A stretch of 64,000 nucleotides of DNA from Novosphingobium sp. Chol11 (lineage in GTDB: Bacteria > Pseudomonadota > Alphaproteobacteria > Sphingomonadales > Sphingomonadaceae): assembly GCF_900218065.1 (NCBI RefSeq), contig NZ_OBMU01000001.1, positions 1 to 64,000 on the forward strand, read 5' to 3'. Shown here piece after piece: positions 47,475 through 56,156 of the stretch. Made by a program: the position numbers and the translations under genes. The notes beneath the pieces were generated by a model. It made no database searches and was not told the DNA's origin. It saw only the letters and a program-made list of their open reading frames with translations. Every line of letters starts with the position of its first letter. Within the stretch, counting starts at the first letter, position 1.

Positions 47475-47939
47475 TTATCCCGCAATGGCCATGCGGCGCA
47501 GGTCGCGCGCCTTGGTCAGGATGATCTCTTCCAGCTTCTGCACGGTCGCAGCCTGCACCGGCGCATCGACCCACTGGCCGCCCTGGTTCACCTGGCGGCT
47601 GGCCGCGACGCGCAGCGCATCGGCGCGCAAGTCCTGGTCCAGGATCGACACAGTCAGCTTCATCCGCTCATTGGGCGTGTTCGGATTGGCGTACCAGTCC
47701 GTGACGATCACGCCGCCGTTAGAATCGGTCTGCACCATCGGCATGAAGGACAGCGTGTCCAGCGTCGCCCGCCACAGATAGCTGTTGACGCCGATCGTCG
47801 TCACCTTGGACGCGGCCAGGTCGGCCTTGGGCCGCTCCTTGGACCCGCCACCGCACGCGGCGAGCGGCAGAAGCGCGGCCAGCAGCAGACCGGCGGAAAC
47901 AGGAGCGGGTAGGCGGCGGACCATCAGGATATGTCCCAT
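47475..47939 (-). CDS. DUF3576 family lipoprotein
   Basis: A 154-residue lipoprotein of the alphaproteobacterial DUF3576 family. The signal peptide ends in lipobox LAACGG, and the mature part has the conserved GVNSYLWRATLDTLSFMPM and GGVIVTDWYANP stretches and a C-terminal basic helix (ILTKARDLRRM). The start could be ATG 47939 (MGHILMV) or ATG 47924 (MVRRLP); neither has a strong ribosome-binding site. It lies upstream of leuS on the same strand. A role in the envelope is likely, but the family has no proven function. Confidence 0.85.
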   Translation of the reverse strand: MGHILMVRRLPAPVSAGLLLAALLPLAACGGGSKERPKADLAASKVTTIGVNSYLWRATLDTLSFMPMVQTDSNGGVIVTDWYANPNTPNERMKLTVSILDQDLRADALRVAASRQVNQGGQWVDAPVQAATVQKLEEIILTKARDLRRMAIAG

Positions 47940-48148
47940 ATTTGAAGAAAAACGCCCCGCATCTATAGAGAAGCCGTGGCAATGGGCAAGGGGGCGTCGC
48001 CGCCGCTGAAACGCTTGGCCGCCTCGCGCGTTTGGACTCTGTGTGTTCCGTGCAACAGCGCGGACAAAAAGGTCATGACGCACTACCCATCGCAGGCACA
48101 TAGGTGTACAGCTTTAAAAAATTAGTCGGTGGGGAAGAGATTCGTGTG

Positions 48149-48877
48149 ATGCGCATGAATAGGGGACATTTGGCGTTAGCGGGCGCGGCAGTTGCCGTCG
48201 CTGGCTTCATGCTGTCTCCTGCCATTGGCGCTGCCACCGATCTTGTGAAGCTCCGCGCCGATGTCCCGGTTTCGCTCGGCGCGCTGGGCAGCATCTCCTC
48301 CTTCACGCCCACGACCAAGGATCCGCGCCTCGCTGCCGCCTATGCGCGCATCGCAGCTTCGGCCGGGCGTCAGAATTTCAAGTTCACGCCCACCAGCGGT
48401 TCGCTCAGCGGACAGCGCTCGGTAACGGTCATGGTCCGCGCGGCCGACCTCAATGATCGCGTGACGGTCAGCCGCACGATCGACCCGGTCGGCATCGCGC
48501 CCGTCGCTTTCAGCCTGAACAATGCGCATAACTGGCGCAAGTTCGCCCTGCCCGAAGCGGTGGGTCGCAAGGAACTGGACCCGGTTTCGATCGAGCAGAT
48601 GGCTGGCGCGAAGAATTTCTCGCTGGATCAGGGCAAGAATCGTTTCAGCACCAAGGTGATGATCGAAAGCCGCCGCGATCCGGGCACGGCGATCCGCAAC
48701 CCGAACGCGGACAAGGATTATTCGCTGGATCTCGCCAGCTCCTATTCGCTGACGCGCAACCTGAACGTCACCGCTGGTCTTCGCTACAATAATAGTGTGA
48801 TCGGCCGCCTGACCCCGATGACCGACGACCGCCAGGATAATCAGGCGGTGTATCTGGGCACCGTATTCAAGTTCTGA
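48149..48877 (+). CDS. Hypothetical outer-membrane-like protein
   Basis: An exported protein of 242 residues with a signal peptide (about residues 1-28, AAVAVAGFMLSPAIGA). The middle is polar; the last ~60 residues have alternating strands (DYSLDLASSYSLTRNLNVTAGLRYN, AVYLGTVFKF) ending in a C-terminal Phe, the pattern read by the outer-membrane insertion machinery. I do not recognise a named family. The ATG at 48149 has GGGGAAGAGA eight bases upstream; an ATG at 48104 has none. It may be a small barrel or a barrel-ended surface protein. It is divergent from the DUF3576 gene. Confidence 0.7.
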   Translation: MRMNRGHLALAGAAVAVAGFMLSPAIGAATDLVKLRADVPVSLGALGSISSFTPTTKDPRLAAAYARIAASAGRQNFKFTPTSGSLSGQRSVTVMVRAADLNDRVTVSRTIDPVGIAPVAFSLNNAHNWRKFALPEAVGRKELDPVSIEQMAGAKNFSLDQGKNRFSTKVMIESRRDPGTAIRNPNADKDYSLDLASSYSLTRNLNVTAGLRYNNSVIGRLTPMTDDRQDNQAVYLGTVFKF

Positions 48878-49184
48878 TCCTGGTCTCCAGCTGCCTTCAA
48901 CCTATGATTTGAGCCACTCCCCCGTCATCCCTGCGAATGTTGGGATTTCGTGAGGGTGAGCGCTGTCAAAAACCAACAGGCCTGGGGCGCATTGTCTAGC
49001 GGCCAGGATCCAAAACATTCCCCTGTTCCCTTCAGGGATCAGCCAGAGGCACCTGACCCTGGCCGAGGTGCCGAGCGAAGTGAAGGCGGGAGCGGGGACG
49101 ATTAGGGCGACGTTCCCTCCAATCCCCGCTCCCCACCCCTCTCCCCTGAAGGGGGAGAGGGGAAATTCACTCCTGTGCAAGCCA
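48878..49184. other. Gene-free stretch filled with repeat elements
   Basis: This 307-base region between two convergent genes has no credible coding sequence. It holds a decayed CCAGCG..GGGAT repeat copy around 48923-48946 and a perfect 11-base GC-rich hairpin at 49136-49162. The only open frame on the minus strand is made of translated repeats (PLSPFRGEGW, IPTFAGMTG). Confidence 0.75.
49136..49162. repeat. C-rich/G-rich hairpin repeat
   Basis: CCCCTCTCCCC (49136-49146) pairs perfectly with GGGGAGAGGGG (49152-49162) over a five-base loop. It lies just past the stop of the minus-strand ThiE-like gene. The type is a common sphingomonad intergenic repeat and may act as an RNA 3'-end stabiliser. 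Confidence 0.75.
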
Positions 49185-49745
49185 CTATGATCCCTCAGTA
49201 AGACCATCGATCGCCGCCCAGCCTGAAGCGCCGATCCCCTTCAGCATCAGCCGATGCTCCGCACGAACGCCTCCCAATGCGACGATCGGCACCCTCGCCC
49301 TGCGCGCCAGAGCCGCGAAAGCGACCCGCCCCAGCACCCTGCCCCCCGGATGCGACCGCGTCGCAAAGAGCGGCGAGAGGAAGACAAGGTCCACCCCCGC
49401 CTGCTCGGCCGCTCGCAATTCGCGCGCATTGTGAACGGCCATGCTGCGAACCAGAGGCCGCGCCGCCCGCCAATATCCCCGTCCATGCCAGCCATCGGCA
49501 CCCCAGGCCGCTGCCTCACGCGCCGATCCCGCCAGCAGCAGCATGAGGCCCCGCCGCCGCGCCACCTGCGCCAGCCTGTGGAACAGGTCCCGTCGCGCAC
49601 CCACGCTGGTATGATAATGGCGGAACAGAATACCTCCCTGCCCCTTCGGCAACCGCGCAGCGCTCGCCAGCAGCACGTCATCCGACACGCGCTCGTCCGT
49701 CACCAGCCAGATCGAGGGCAGATTTTTAGCGTAGCGGGCTCTCAT
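49185..49745 (-). CDS. ThiE/TenI-like thiamine phosphate synthase family protein
   Basis: A TIM-barrel protein of 186 residues matching the thiamine phosphate synthase/TenI superfamily: WLVTDERV at the first strand, AVHNARELRAAEQAGVDLVFLSPLFATRSHPG in the second half and the phosphate-binding IVALGGV near the end. It is about 20 residues shorter than typical ThiE and lacks the pyrophosphate-binding basic set at the N-terminus in an obvious form, so it may be a TenI-type protein rather than a true synthase. No other thiamine genes are near. It is divergent from the YggS-type gene, with 23 bases between the starts. Confidence 0.8.
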   Translation of the reverse strand: MRARYAKNLPSIWLVTDERVSDDVLLASAARLPKGQGGILFRHYHTSVGARRDLFHRLAQVARRRGLMLLLAGSAREAAAWGADGWHGRGYWRAARPLVRSMAVHNARELRAAEQAGVDLVFLSPLFATRSHPGGRVLGRVAFAALARRARVPIVALGGVRAEHRLMLKGIGASGWAAIDGLTEGS

Positions 49746-49768
49746 CGCCCTCGCCTATAGCAGCCCCT

Positions 49769-50503
49769 ATGACGACCGACAGCATCGAAGCCGCCGACCG
49801 GCTGAACGCCCTGCGCGATAGCATGGGGCGTGCGGCCCGCCTCACCGGCCGCACCGCCGATGATATAACCCTCATCGCCGTCTCCAAGACGCAGGAAGCC
49901 GCCGCTATCCGGCCCCTCATCGCCGCGGGCCAGCGCATATTCGGCGAAAACCGTGTTCAGGAAGCGCAGTCCAAATGGCCCGTGCTGCGCGAGGAAACCC
50001 CCGGCCTTTCCCTGCATCTTGTCGGCCGACTGCAATCGAACAAGGCGGCCGACGCCGTCGCCCTGTTCGACGTCATCCATTCGCTCGATCGCCCTTTCCT
50101 GCTCACCGCGCTCGCCAAGGCCATGGATGCGGCCGACAAGCGCGTCCCCTGCTTTATTCAGGTCAATATCGGCGCGGAAGAGCAGAAGGGCGGCTGCCCA
50201 ATCGCGGAAACCCCGGCACTGATCCGCGCCGCGCGCGATGCCGGCATCCCCGTGGCCGGCCTGATGTGCGTCCCCCCCGCGGACGTCGAGCCCGCGCCCT
50301 ATTTCGCGCTGTTGGCAAAGATCGCCCGGGACGAGGGCGTGGATCAGCTATCCATGGGCATGTCGGGCGATTTCGAAACGGCGATCATGCTGGGCGCCAC
50401 CCATATTCGCGTCGGCACGGCCCTGTTCGGCGAAAGGCCTTCTCCCGCCCGCCCTGTTCCGGCGAGCGGGAGAGGCATGATCAGAAACTCCCGCGAAGGG
50501 TAA
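49769..50503 (+). CDS. YggS-family PLP homeostasis protein
   Basis: PLP-binding protein of 244 residues that keeps free pyridoxal phosphate and amino-acid pools in balance; no known catalytic activity. Fold-type III barrel, with the PLP lysine at residue 40 in LIAVSKTQ, then FGENRVQEA, HLVGRLQSNKA and the C-terminal LSMGMSGDFETAI and HIRVGTALFG. The last 23 bases overlap the convergent TonB-dependent receptor gene. It is a single copy and the only obvious PLP-homeostasis gene here; the MocR regulator is 38 kb away. Confidence 0.93.
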   Translation: MTTDSIEAADRLNALRDSMGRAARLTGRTADDITLIAVSKTQEAAAIRPLIAAGQRIFGENRVQEAQSKWPVLREETPGLSLHLVGRLQSNKAADAVALFDVIHSLDRPFLLTALAKAMDAADKRVPCFIQVNIGAEEQKGGCPIAETPALIRAARDAGIPVAGLMCVPPADVEPAPYFALLAKIARDEGVDQLSMGMSGDFETAIMLGATHIRVGTALFGERPSPARPVPASGRGMIRNSREG

Positions 50504-53270
50504 TGCCGTAGGTGCGCGGTTCAGCCAGATAGGCCGAGATAAGCTGGTTTGCCATTGGCGCGCCAAGCGCGAACTGACCCGTCGTCGATGTCGAAGGGCT
50601 GCTCGACTGCAACGGACTGCTGAACGCCACCTGGGTATAATCCTGGTTGAAGATATTCTGGCCCCAGAATTCCACCGCCCAGCGCTGCTCGGGTCCCCGA
50701 ATGCCGACCCGCGCGTTGAACACGGCAAAGCCATCCTGCCGCTTTTCTGGGAACAGGTCCGACCCCGTGTTGAAGTCGCTGGTCATGCGCCCGTCGATAT
50801 AGAAAAGCGCGGACAGCCCGGAGGAGCCGATCTCCGGCGTCCAGGATGCGCTGACCGTCGCCACCACCTCGGGCGCCTGGCTGTTGAGCGATCCCGGCAG
50901 CAGGAACAACGCCGGATCGAGCGGTACGGACCCGTCGCCACTGCCCACCAGCCGGTTGGCGAATTTCGCCCGCGCATAGGTAAATCCGCCCGCCACGCGG
51001 ACATTGCGCACTGGCGACGCCGACAGTTCCAGTTCGACGCCCTGGCTGATCAGGCCCGGTCCCACATCATCGCTGTCACAGGTGCGGCCTGCCGACAGCG
51101 ATCCATCACAGCCATTGATATTCTGGACGACGAAGCTGGTGCCGTTGAAGGTGTTCAGCTGGAAATTCTTGAACTCCTGCCGGAACGCCGCGATGTTCAC
51201 GCTCCACTTGGGCTGGGTATATTTCAGCCCCACTTCAAAGGCATCGACCTTCTCCGCCGCAAAGCGAAGGCTGCTCACATCGGCATTGCTGCGCGGAGAG
51301 AAGACGGCGGGAACGGGGTTCAGCCCGGTCGATCCAAGCTGGAACCGATCGAGATTATAGCCGCCCGCCTTATATCCCTTCGAATAGCTGCCATAGACCA
51401 GCATTTCGTCCAAAGGCTTCCATGACAGCACGGCCGTTCCGGAAAACTCGCCATCGCTGATCCTGTCGTTGAGGTTCAGCGTATTGAGCCCGGTCGAACT
51501 GTTGCCCAGGCAACCCAGCGTCAATATACCCTGCGCCAACGCGGCGGCGCTCCCCAATGCAGGGGTGGTGGCGATCTCGAACAGGTCGTTCAGCGCCCCG
51601 GGATTGCGCGCCTGCAACGCAGCGCAAGTTCCGTTATTATTGCTGAAATCTGCCGAGAAACGCTTTGTCTCATGCGTGTAGCGCAGGCCCAGCGTCAGAT
51701 CGAGCTGCTTGGTGATGTGAATGATGTTGTGGGTGAAGAGCGCCCAATTTTCGCTCTTCTGACGATATACCGACGCCAGATCGCCCGTGCCGCCGGGAAT
51801 CGCCGCCAATGCGCGTAGCCCGTTCCCAAGGCCGGTTGAAAGTGCGCCCGCGGCGCCAGCGCCGATTGCAGGCGTCAGACCCGCATTGAGCTGCGCCTGC
51901 GTCCCGCTGATCAGCGCCTGTGTCGCGAGGCCACTGCCGCACGCCGCGAGTTGCTGCGCCGTCAGGTTGCTGTTGACCCCAGCCCCGGCCATCAGGCGGC
52001 ACGCGGCAAAGCGGCCATAGTCGTCGCCGAAGACGATGTTGTCCTCCAGCGTCAGCTTCTCATGCGCATAGTAGCCGCCGACCAGCCAGTCGAGAACCTC
52101 GCCAAAGGCGGAGCCTTGCGCGCGCAATTCCTGCGTAAAGGTGCGGAACTGACGATAGGTATTGGGATCGCGGTACAGCAGGTCAGCGCCGCTATAATCA
52201 TAATCGCCATAGTCCTGGCTCTTATAATCACGATAGGCGGTGATGCTGGTCAGTTTCGCGCCGCCCAAGTCGTAATTGACCTCGCCCGACAGGCCCCAAT
52301 CCTTGACCTTGCTGACATAATCGCGCCCGGGCGTGATCGTCAGCTCCCGGTCGTAGGGATCGGACGGGAAGACACTGCCCTGTCCCGCCAGGATCGCGGC
52401 GATGCGATTGAAGGGAGCCGTGCTGTACCCGCCGCCCGCCACCGGCCGCCGCTCGCGCGTCTCGATATAGGCCGCGCCGCAGCAGCTTTCGTCACGATTG
52501 GTATAATCGCCGATCAACCGGATCGACAGCGCGTCATTGGGTTCGAACAACGCCTGCCCGCGCAGGAAATAGCGGTCGCGATCATTGGTCTCGCCAACCT
52601 TGTTTCCGCTCGTGTCCACCAGGTCGAAAAAGCCGTCCCGCTTAGACCAGACCCCATCCAGGCTGAGGGCAAGCTTTTCGGATACGGGCCCCGTGATGCG
52701 CCCGGCGAGCCGCCAATAGTCATAATTGCCGTAGGTGACCTCGGCCTTGCCGCCCAATTCGAACTCCGGCGCCTTGCTGATCACGTTGATAAGGCCAGCC
52801 GAGGCGTTGCGCCCGAACAGCGTTCCCTGCGGCCCGCGCAGCACTTCCACGCGCTCGATTTCGCCCAGTTCATTGAGGCCCGCGCCAGTGCGGGAACGGT
52901 ATACGCCATCGATGAACACCGCGACCGAGCTTTCCAGCCCCGGATTGTCGCCGACCGTGCCGATGCCGCGAATGCGGGCGGACGCATTGGCTTCCGACCC
53001 GGTCGAAGACACCAGCAGCGATGGCGCGAGCTGGTTGAGCGACCGGATATCGCTGGCGCCGCTATTCTGCATGGCCTGCGCCGTCACGGCGGATACCGCG
53101 ATCGGCACGTCCGACAGCGGACTGGCCCGGCGCGTCGCCGTTACGATGATGATGCCTTCATCCTCTGCCGCGCTGGTCTGCGATTGGGTTTCCTGCGCCT
53201 GCGCATGGGATACGGATCCAGCCAGCGCGATGATGCCGGCGGACAACAGCCAAAGATTCTTCTTGCTCAT
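50481..53270 (-). CDS. TonB-dependent outer-membrane receptor
   Basis: Large outer-membrane transporter of 929 residues. The signal peptide (about residues 1-25) ends at QAQ. A plug domain follows (VTATRRASPLSDVPIAVSAV; VEVLRGPQGTLFGRNASAGLINVIS), then a 22-strand barrel to a terminal YGITLRGSF, with Phe as the last residue. No TonB-box-independent sensor domain is present. The substrate is unknown; sphingomonads have many of these for sugars, aromatics and iron chelates. GAGGAAAGGG precedes the ATG. No ABC or periplasmic partner genes are near. Confidence 0.93.
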   Translation of the reverse strand: MSKKNLWLLSAGIIALAGSVSHAQAQETQSQTSAAEDEGIIIVTATRRASPLSDVPIAVSAVTAQAMQNSGASDIRSLNQLAPSLLVSSTGSEANASARIRGIGTVGDNPGLESSVAVFIDGVYRSRTGAGLNELGEIERVEVLRGPQGTLFGRNASAGLINVISKAPEFELGGKAEVTYGNYDYWRLAGRITGPVSEKLALSLDGVWSKRDGFFDLVDTSGNKVGETNDRDRYFLRGQALFEPNDALSIRLIGDYTNRDESCCGAAYIETRERRPVAGGGYSTAPFNRIAAILAGQGSVFPSDPYDRELTITPGRDYVSKVKDWGLSGEVNYDLGGAKLTSITAYRDYKSQDYGDYDYSGADLLYRDPNTYRQFRTFTQELRAQGSAFGEVLDWLVGGYYAHEKLTLEDNIVFGDDYGRFAACRLMAGAGVNSNLTAQQLAACGSGLATQALISGTQAQLNAGLTPAIGAGAAGALSTGLGNGLRALAAIPGGTGDLASVYRQKSENWALFTHNIIHITKQLDLTLGLRYTHETKRFSADFSNNNGTCAALQARNPGALNDLFEIATTPALGSAAALAQGILTLGCLGNSSTGLNTLNLNDRISDGEFSGTAVLSWKPLDEMLVYGSYSKGYKAGGYNLDRFQLGSTGLNPVPAVFSPRSNADVSSLRFAAEKVDAFEVGLKYTQPKWSVNIAAFRQEFKNFQLNTFNGTSFVVQNINGCDGSLSAGRTCDSDDVGPGLISQGVELELSASPVRNVRVAGGFTYARAKFANRLVGSGDGSVPLDPALFLLPGSLNSQAPEVVATVSASWTPEIGSSGLSALFYIDGRMTSDFNTGSDLFPEKRQDGFAVFNARVGIRGPEQRWAVEFWGQNIFNQDYTQVAFSSPLQSSSPSTSTTGQFALGAPMANQLISAYLAEPRTYGITLRGSF

Positions 53271-53432
53271 GAGACCCTTTCCTCTCCTGCAGCGCATGAT
53301 TGTCCCATGTCGTCTACGGAGTGCGATTATGCGGACACAGCAGGCCAAAGGCAAGGCAAGCCAGCTTTTCCAACCCTTTGCGTCCGTTGGTTTACCTGAT
53401 TACAGGTTTCTGTGGCTTAGCAGCAACAGCTT

Positions 53433-53454
53433 AACGCTACGTTTCCGTAGCGTT
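53433..53454 (-). terminator. Small hairpin after pdeM
   Basis: AACGCTAC (53433-53440) pairs with GTAGCGTT (53447-53454) across six bases, right beyond the pdeM stop on the minus strand. No U-tract follows. It could be a weak terminator or transcript end between pdeM and the TonB receptor gene. Confidence 0.4.
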
Positions 53455-53455
53455 G

Positions 53456-54115
53456 CTAGCCAAGCGGGAAACGCAGCATGCGGTCGGCCACCGGCACCAT
53501 CGCCATAGCGCCGGGCCCGACGGCGCGACGGATTTCGCCATGTCCTGCGTCCAGCCCGCCGGTTAGCGCGCCCAAGGCAGGCAGAATCAGCTTGGAAGAA
53601 GAGCCGACAAAGCAACGCCGCGATACCCGTCGCCCACGCAACGACAGGCGGAGCTTGGGGTGGAAATGGCCTGAAATTTCCGGTCGCGGATCGACCGGAT
53701 CGGCCTCATGCCGCAGCCAGATGCCATCGACCTCGGCTTCCACGACACGCCGCCCACCCGGCGTCGCATCCATGCCGGCGTCATGATTTCCAGTGATCCA
53801 CAACCAATCCAGCCGCGCCGTCAGCGCCTCCAGCCGCTCGCGGGCCTTGGACGGCAGCCGCGCCGCGCCATCGGCATCGTGAAAGCTGTCCCCCAGCGAC
53901 CACACCGCCCGCGCGCCCGTCCGCGCCACCAGCGCCTCGATCACGTCCAGCGTCGCCTGGCTGTCATGCGGGGGCAGGAACTGGCCGAACCGGCTGAACC
54001 AGCTCGCCTTCTCGAAATGCAGGTCCGCCACCAGCAAAGCCGATCGCGCGGGCCAGAATAGCGCCGCCTCAGGCAAAGCCATGAATTCGTGACCCGCGAA
54101 CGAAAAGGGAACCAT
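53456..54115 (-). CDS. pdeM: Ligase-associated DNA damage response endonuclease PdeM
   Basis: Calcineurin-like metallophosphoesterase of 219 residues matching PdeM, the nuclease of the ligase-associated DNA-damage-response set. Metal ligands are visible in LLVADLHFEKA (Asp, His), WSLGDSFHD, WITGNHDAG and, further on, ISGHFHP. A WLRHEAD segment and a Gly-rich end fit the family. It usually sits beside the Lhr-type helicase, here 33 kb away on the same strand. It is divergent from trhO, with a 64-base gap. Confidence 0.88.
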   Translation of the reverse strand: MVPFSFAGHEFMALPEAALFWPARSALLVADLHFEKASWFSRFGQFLPPHDSQATLDVIEALVARTGARAVWSLGDSFHDADGAARLPSKARERLEALTARLDWLWITGNHDAGMDATPGGRRVVEAEVDGIWLRHEADPVDPRPEISGHFHPKLRLSLRGRRVSRRCFVGSSSKLILPALGALTGGLDAGHGEIRRAVGPGAMAMVPVADRMLRFPLG

Positions 54116-54179
54116 GGCTCGCCTATGCGCGCTCGCGCCCGCCCTTTCAAGAGCGGTTTGAAGCCGCTATGGGCGCGCC

Positions 54180-55007
54180 ATGGCTTCGCCTTTCACCATC
54201 GCCGCGCTTTACCGCTTCGCCAGCTTTGCCGATCCTGAAGCTCTGGCGGTTGAGCTGCGGGACATCTGCGCGCGGCTCGGCACATGCGGCACGCTGATTC
54301 TCGCGCGCGAAGGCATAAACGGCACGGTCGCTGGAAGTGCCGAAGCGATCGACGCCCTCCTCGCCCATATCCGAACGCTTCCGGGCTGCGCCGATCTCGA
54401 CGTCAAATTCGCCACCGCAGAAGAACCGCCCTTCGCCCGCATGAAGATCAAGGTGAAGGCGGAAATCGTGACGCTGGGCGCAGGCGACCTTGACCCCGCA
54501 TCCCAAGCCGGGCGCTATCTCAACCCGGCCGAGTGGAACGCGCTGATCGCCGATCCCGACACGATCGTCATAGACACCCGCAACGCCTATGAGGTTGCCG
54601 TCGGCAGCTTCGACCGCGCGATCGATCCCGGCACGCGCTCCTTCCGCGAATTTCCCGCCTGGTTTGACCGCTTCGCCGAGCAGCTGCGCGAAGAAGGCCG
54701 CGAGCCGCGCATCGCCATGTTCTGCACCGGCGGCATCCGCTGCGAAAAGTCGACGGCGCTGGTGCGCTCGCGCGGCTTTGAGCATGTCTATCATCTGCGC
54801 GGCGGCATCCTGCGCTATCTGGAAGAAATGCCGGAAGACCAGAGCCGATGGCAGGGCGACTGCTATGTGTTCGATGAACGCGTGTCGGTCGGCCACGGCC
54901 TGACGCCCGGCAACCACATCATCTGCCGCAGCTGTGGCCTCGCCCATCGTCAGGGCGCAGCGCATGTCTGCGTGGCAGAAGGTGACACCGCCTCATCTCA
55001 GGCGTGA
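54180..55007 (+). CDS. trhO: tRNA uridine-34 hydroxylase TrhO (YceA, rhodanese domain)
   Basis: Oxygen-dependent enzyme that hydroxylates U34 of some tRNAs, a step toward cmo5U and related modifications. The 275-residue protein has the N-terminal acylphosphatase-like domain (LILAREGINGTVAG), a rhodanese domain with IDTRNAYEVAVGSFDRA and the catalytic Cys 182 in MFCTGGIRCEKS, and a C-terminal Cys-rich part (CRSCGLAHR). Length and motifs match TrhO/YceA. The 3' end overlaps the convergent metallopeptidase gene by ten bases. Confidence 0.93.
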   Translation: MASPFTIAALYRFASFADPEALAVELRDICARLGTCGTLILAREGINGTVAGSAEAIDALLAHIRTLPGCADLDVKFATAEEPPFARMKIKVKAEIVTLGAGDLDPASQAGRYLNPAEWNALIADPDTIVIDTRNAYEVAVGSFDRAIDPGTRSFREFPAWFDRFAEQLREEGREPRIAMFCTGGIRCEKSTALVRSRGFEHVYHLRGGILRYLEEMPEDQSRWQGDCYVFDERVSVGHGLTPGNHIICRSCGLAHRQGAAHVCVAEGDTASSQA

Positions 55008-55708
55008 TAGCGGTGCAACCCCGACCCATGCTCCCTTAGCCAGGCGCGGGCGGGCTTGGGATCTTCTCCCAATATCCGCGCATGGGCCGCGTGAAAGGCC
55101 GGGCTGTGATCCATGTGCAGCAGATGGGCGAGTTCATGCGCCACCGTCGCGCGCCGGACATGCGGCGGGCACAGGATCAGGCGCCAGCTGTAGCGGATCG
55201 CCCCGCTTGACGCGCAACTGGCCCAACGGCTGCGAGGATCGCCTATGCCGACCGACGCCACGATCAGGCCATGATCGCGCGCCATCGCATGGCTTTCCTC
55301 TTCCATCACCACCCTCGCACGCGCCTTAAGCCAGCGCAGCACACGCGGCCCCACCGATTCGCGCACGCCGCCAAGCGTCAGCCGGTCGCCCTCGATCCGC
55401 ACCGTGCGCGACGCGTCCGCGATCCAGCAGATGCGGAACTCCCGCCCTTCCAGAGGAAAGCATGTCCCATCCTCTAATCGCACCAGCGCGGGCCGCGCCG
55501 CCATCTGCGTCCGGACCCAGCCTTCATGCCCCTGCGCCCACCCCAGCGCGCGGTTGAGATTGGCCCGCATCGGCAGCGACAACCGCAATTCCCCGCGCGC
55601 ATGGTCGAGCGACAGACGATAAGCTTTGGCCCGCGCTGACCGGCGGATGCGGACAGGAACGGCAACCCCGTCGATCGTGATGCTGCTGTCAGATTTCGCG
55701 GTCGACAA
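54998..55708 (-). CDS. YgjP-like M48-type metallopeptidase
   Basis: Putative zinc peptidase of 236 residues of the YgjP/DUF45 family: the zinc motif HELAH in AHELAHLLHMDH, the third ligand His region HSPAFHAAH, and the preceding conserved RWASCASSGAIRYSWRLILCPP strand pair. The function is unproven; family members are cytoplasmic. The start is uncertain. TTG at 55708, with GGGAA upstream, fits the family N-terminus; a GTG at 55774 would lie deep in the upstream YcgN-like gene. The stop overlaps trhO. Family is clear, start is not. Confidence 0.85.
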   Translation of the reverse strand: MSTAKSDSSITIDGVAVPVRIRRSARAKAYRLSLDHARGELRLSLPMRANLNRALGWAQGHEGWVRTQMAARPALVRLEDGTCFPLEGREFRICWIADASRTVRIEGDRLTLGGVRESVGPRVLRWLKARARVVMEEESHAMARDHGLIVASVGIGDPRSRWASCASSGAIRYSWRLILCPPHVRRATVAHELAHLLHMDHSPAFHAAHARILGEDPKPARAWLREHGSGLHRYHA

Positions 55709-56156
55709 GATGGTTTTCCCAATCGCCCGCGTCCGCCTCCGCAATCGTCCAGCCGCGCACTGATTCCCGCGCACGATGCACCGCCTCGCGATCGCCGCTG
55801 ATCAGATAGTGCCAGGACGGCAACGGCTTGCCCTCGCCCCGCAGCCGATACGCGCAAGTCCGCGGAAGCCAGCTGATGGTCTTCACCTTTTGCGGGGTCA
55901 GCCGGACGCAGTCGGGCACGAAGCGCCGCCGTTCGCTGTAATTGCTGCACTGCCCGCTATGCCGGTCGAGCAAACGGCAGGCGACGTTGGTCGGATAGAC
56001 GCGCCCCGTATCCTCATCCTCAGCCTTGTGCAGGCAGCATTTGCCGCACCCGTCGCACAGCGCTTCCCACTCCGCGCGGTCCAGCTTGTCGAGGGGCTTT
56101 TCCCAGAAGTTCAAACCGTCACTTGACCCATTTTTCCAGGAAGGCGCGTACATCAT
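55689..56156 (-). CDS. YcgN family cysteine-cluster protein (UPF0260)
   Basis: A 155-residue protein with the UPF0260/YkgJ-type cysteine cluster: CDGCGKCCLHK at the start, then CRLLDRHSGQCSNYSERRRFVPDCVRL and a final TCAYRL. These cysteines probably bind zinc or iron. The function is not known. The start could be ATG 56156, ATG 56153 or a TTG at 56114 that gives the LNFWEKPLDK start closer to the family; the ATG overlaps the SCO gene. Gene order SCO, YcgN, YgjP on the minus strand suggests one transcript. Confidence 0.82.
   Translation of the reverse strand: MMYAPSWKNGSSDGLNFWEKPLDKLDRAEWEALCDGCGKCCLHKAEDEDTGRVYPTNVACRLLDRHSGQCSNYSERRRFVPDCVRLTPQKVKTISWLPRTCAYRLRGEGKPLPSWHYLISGDREAVHRARESVRGWTIAEADAGDWENHLVDREI

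Noticed and set aside
48902-49207. Minus-strand open frame of 101 codons between two convergent genes
   Set aside because: It consists of translated intergenic repeats (such as PLSPFRGEGW and IPTFAGMTG) and overlaps the ThiE-like gene end; it is not a gene.
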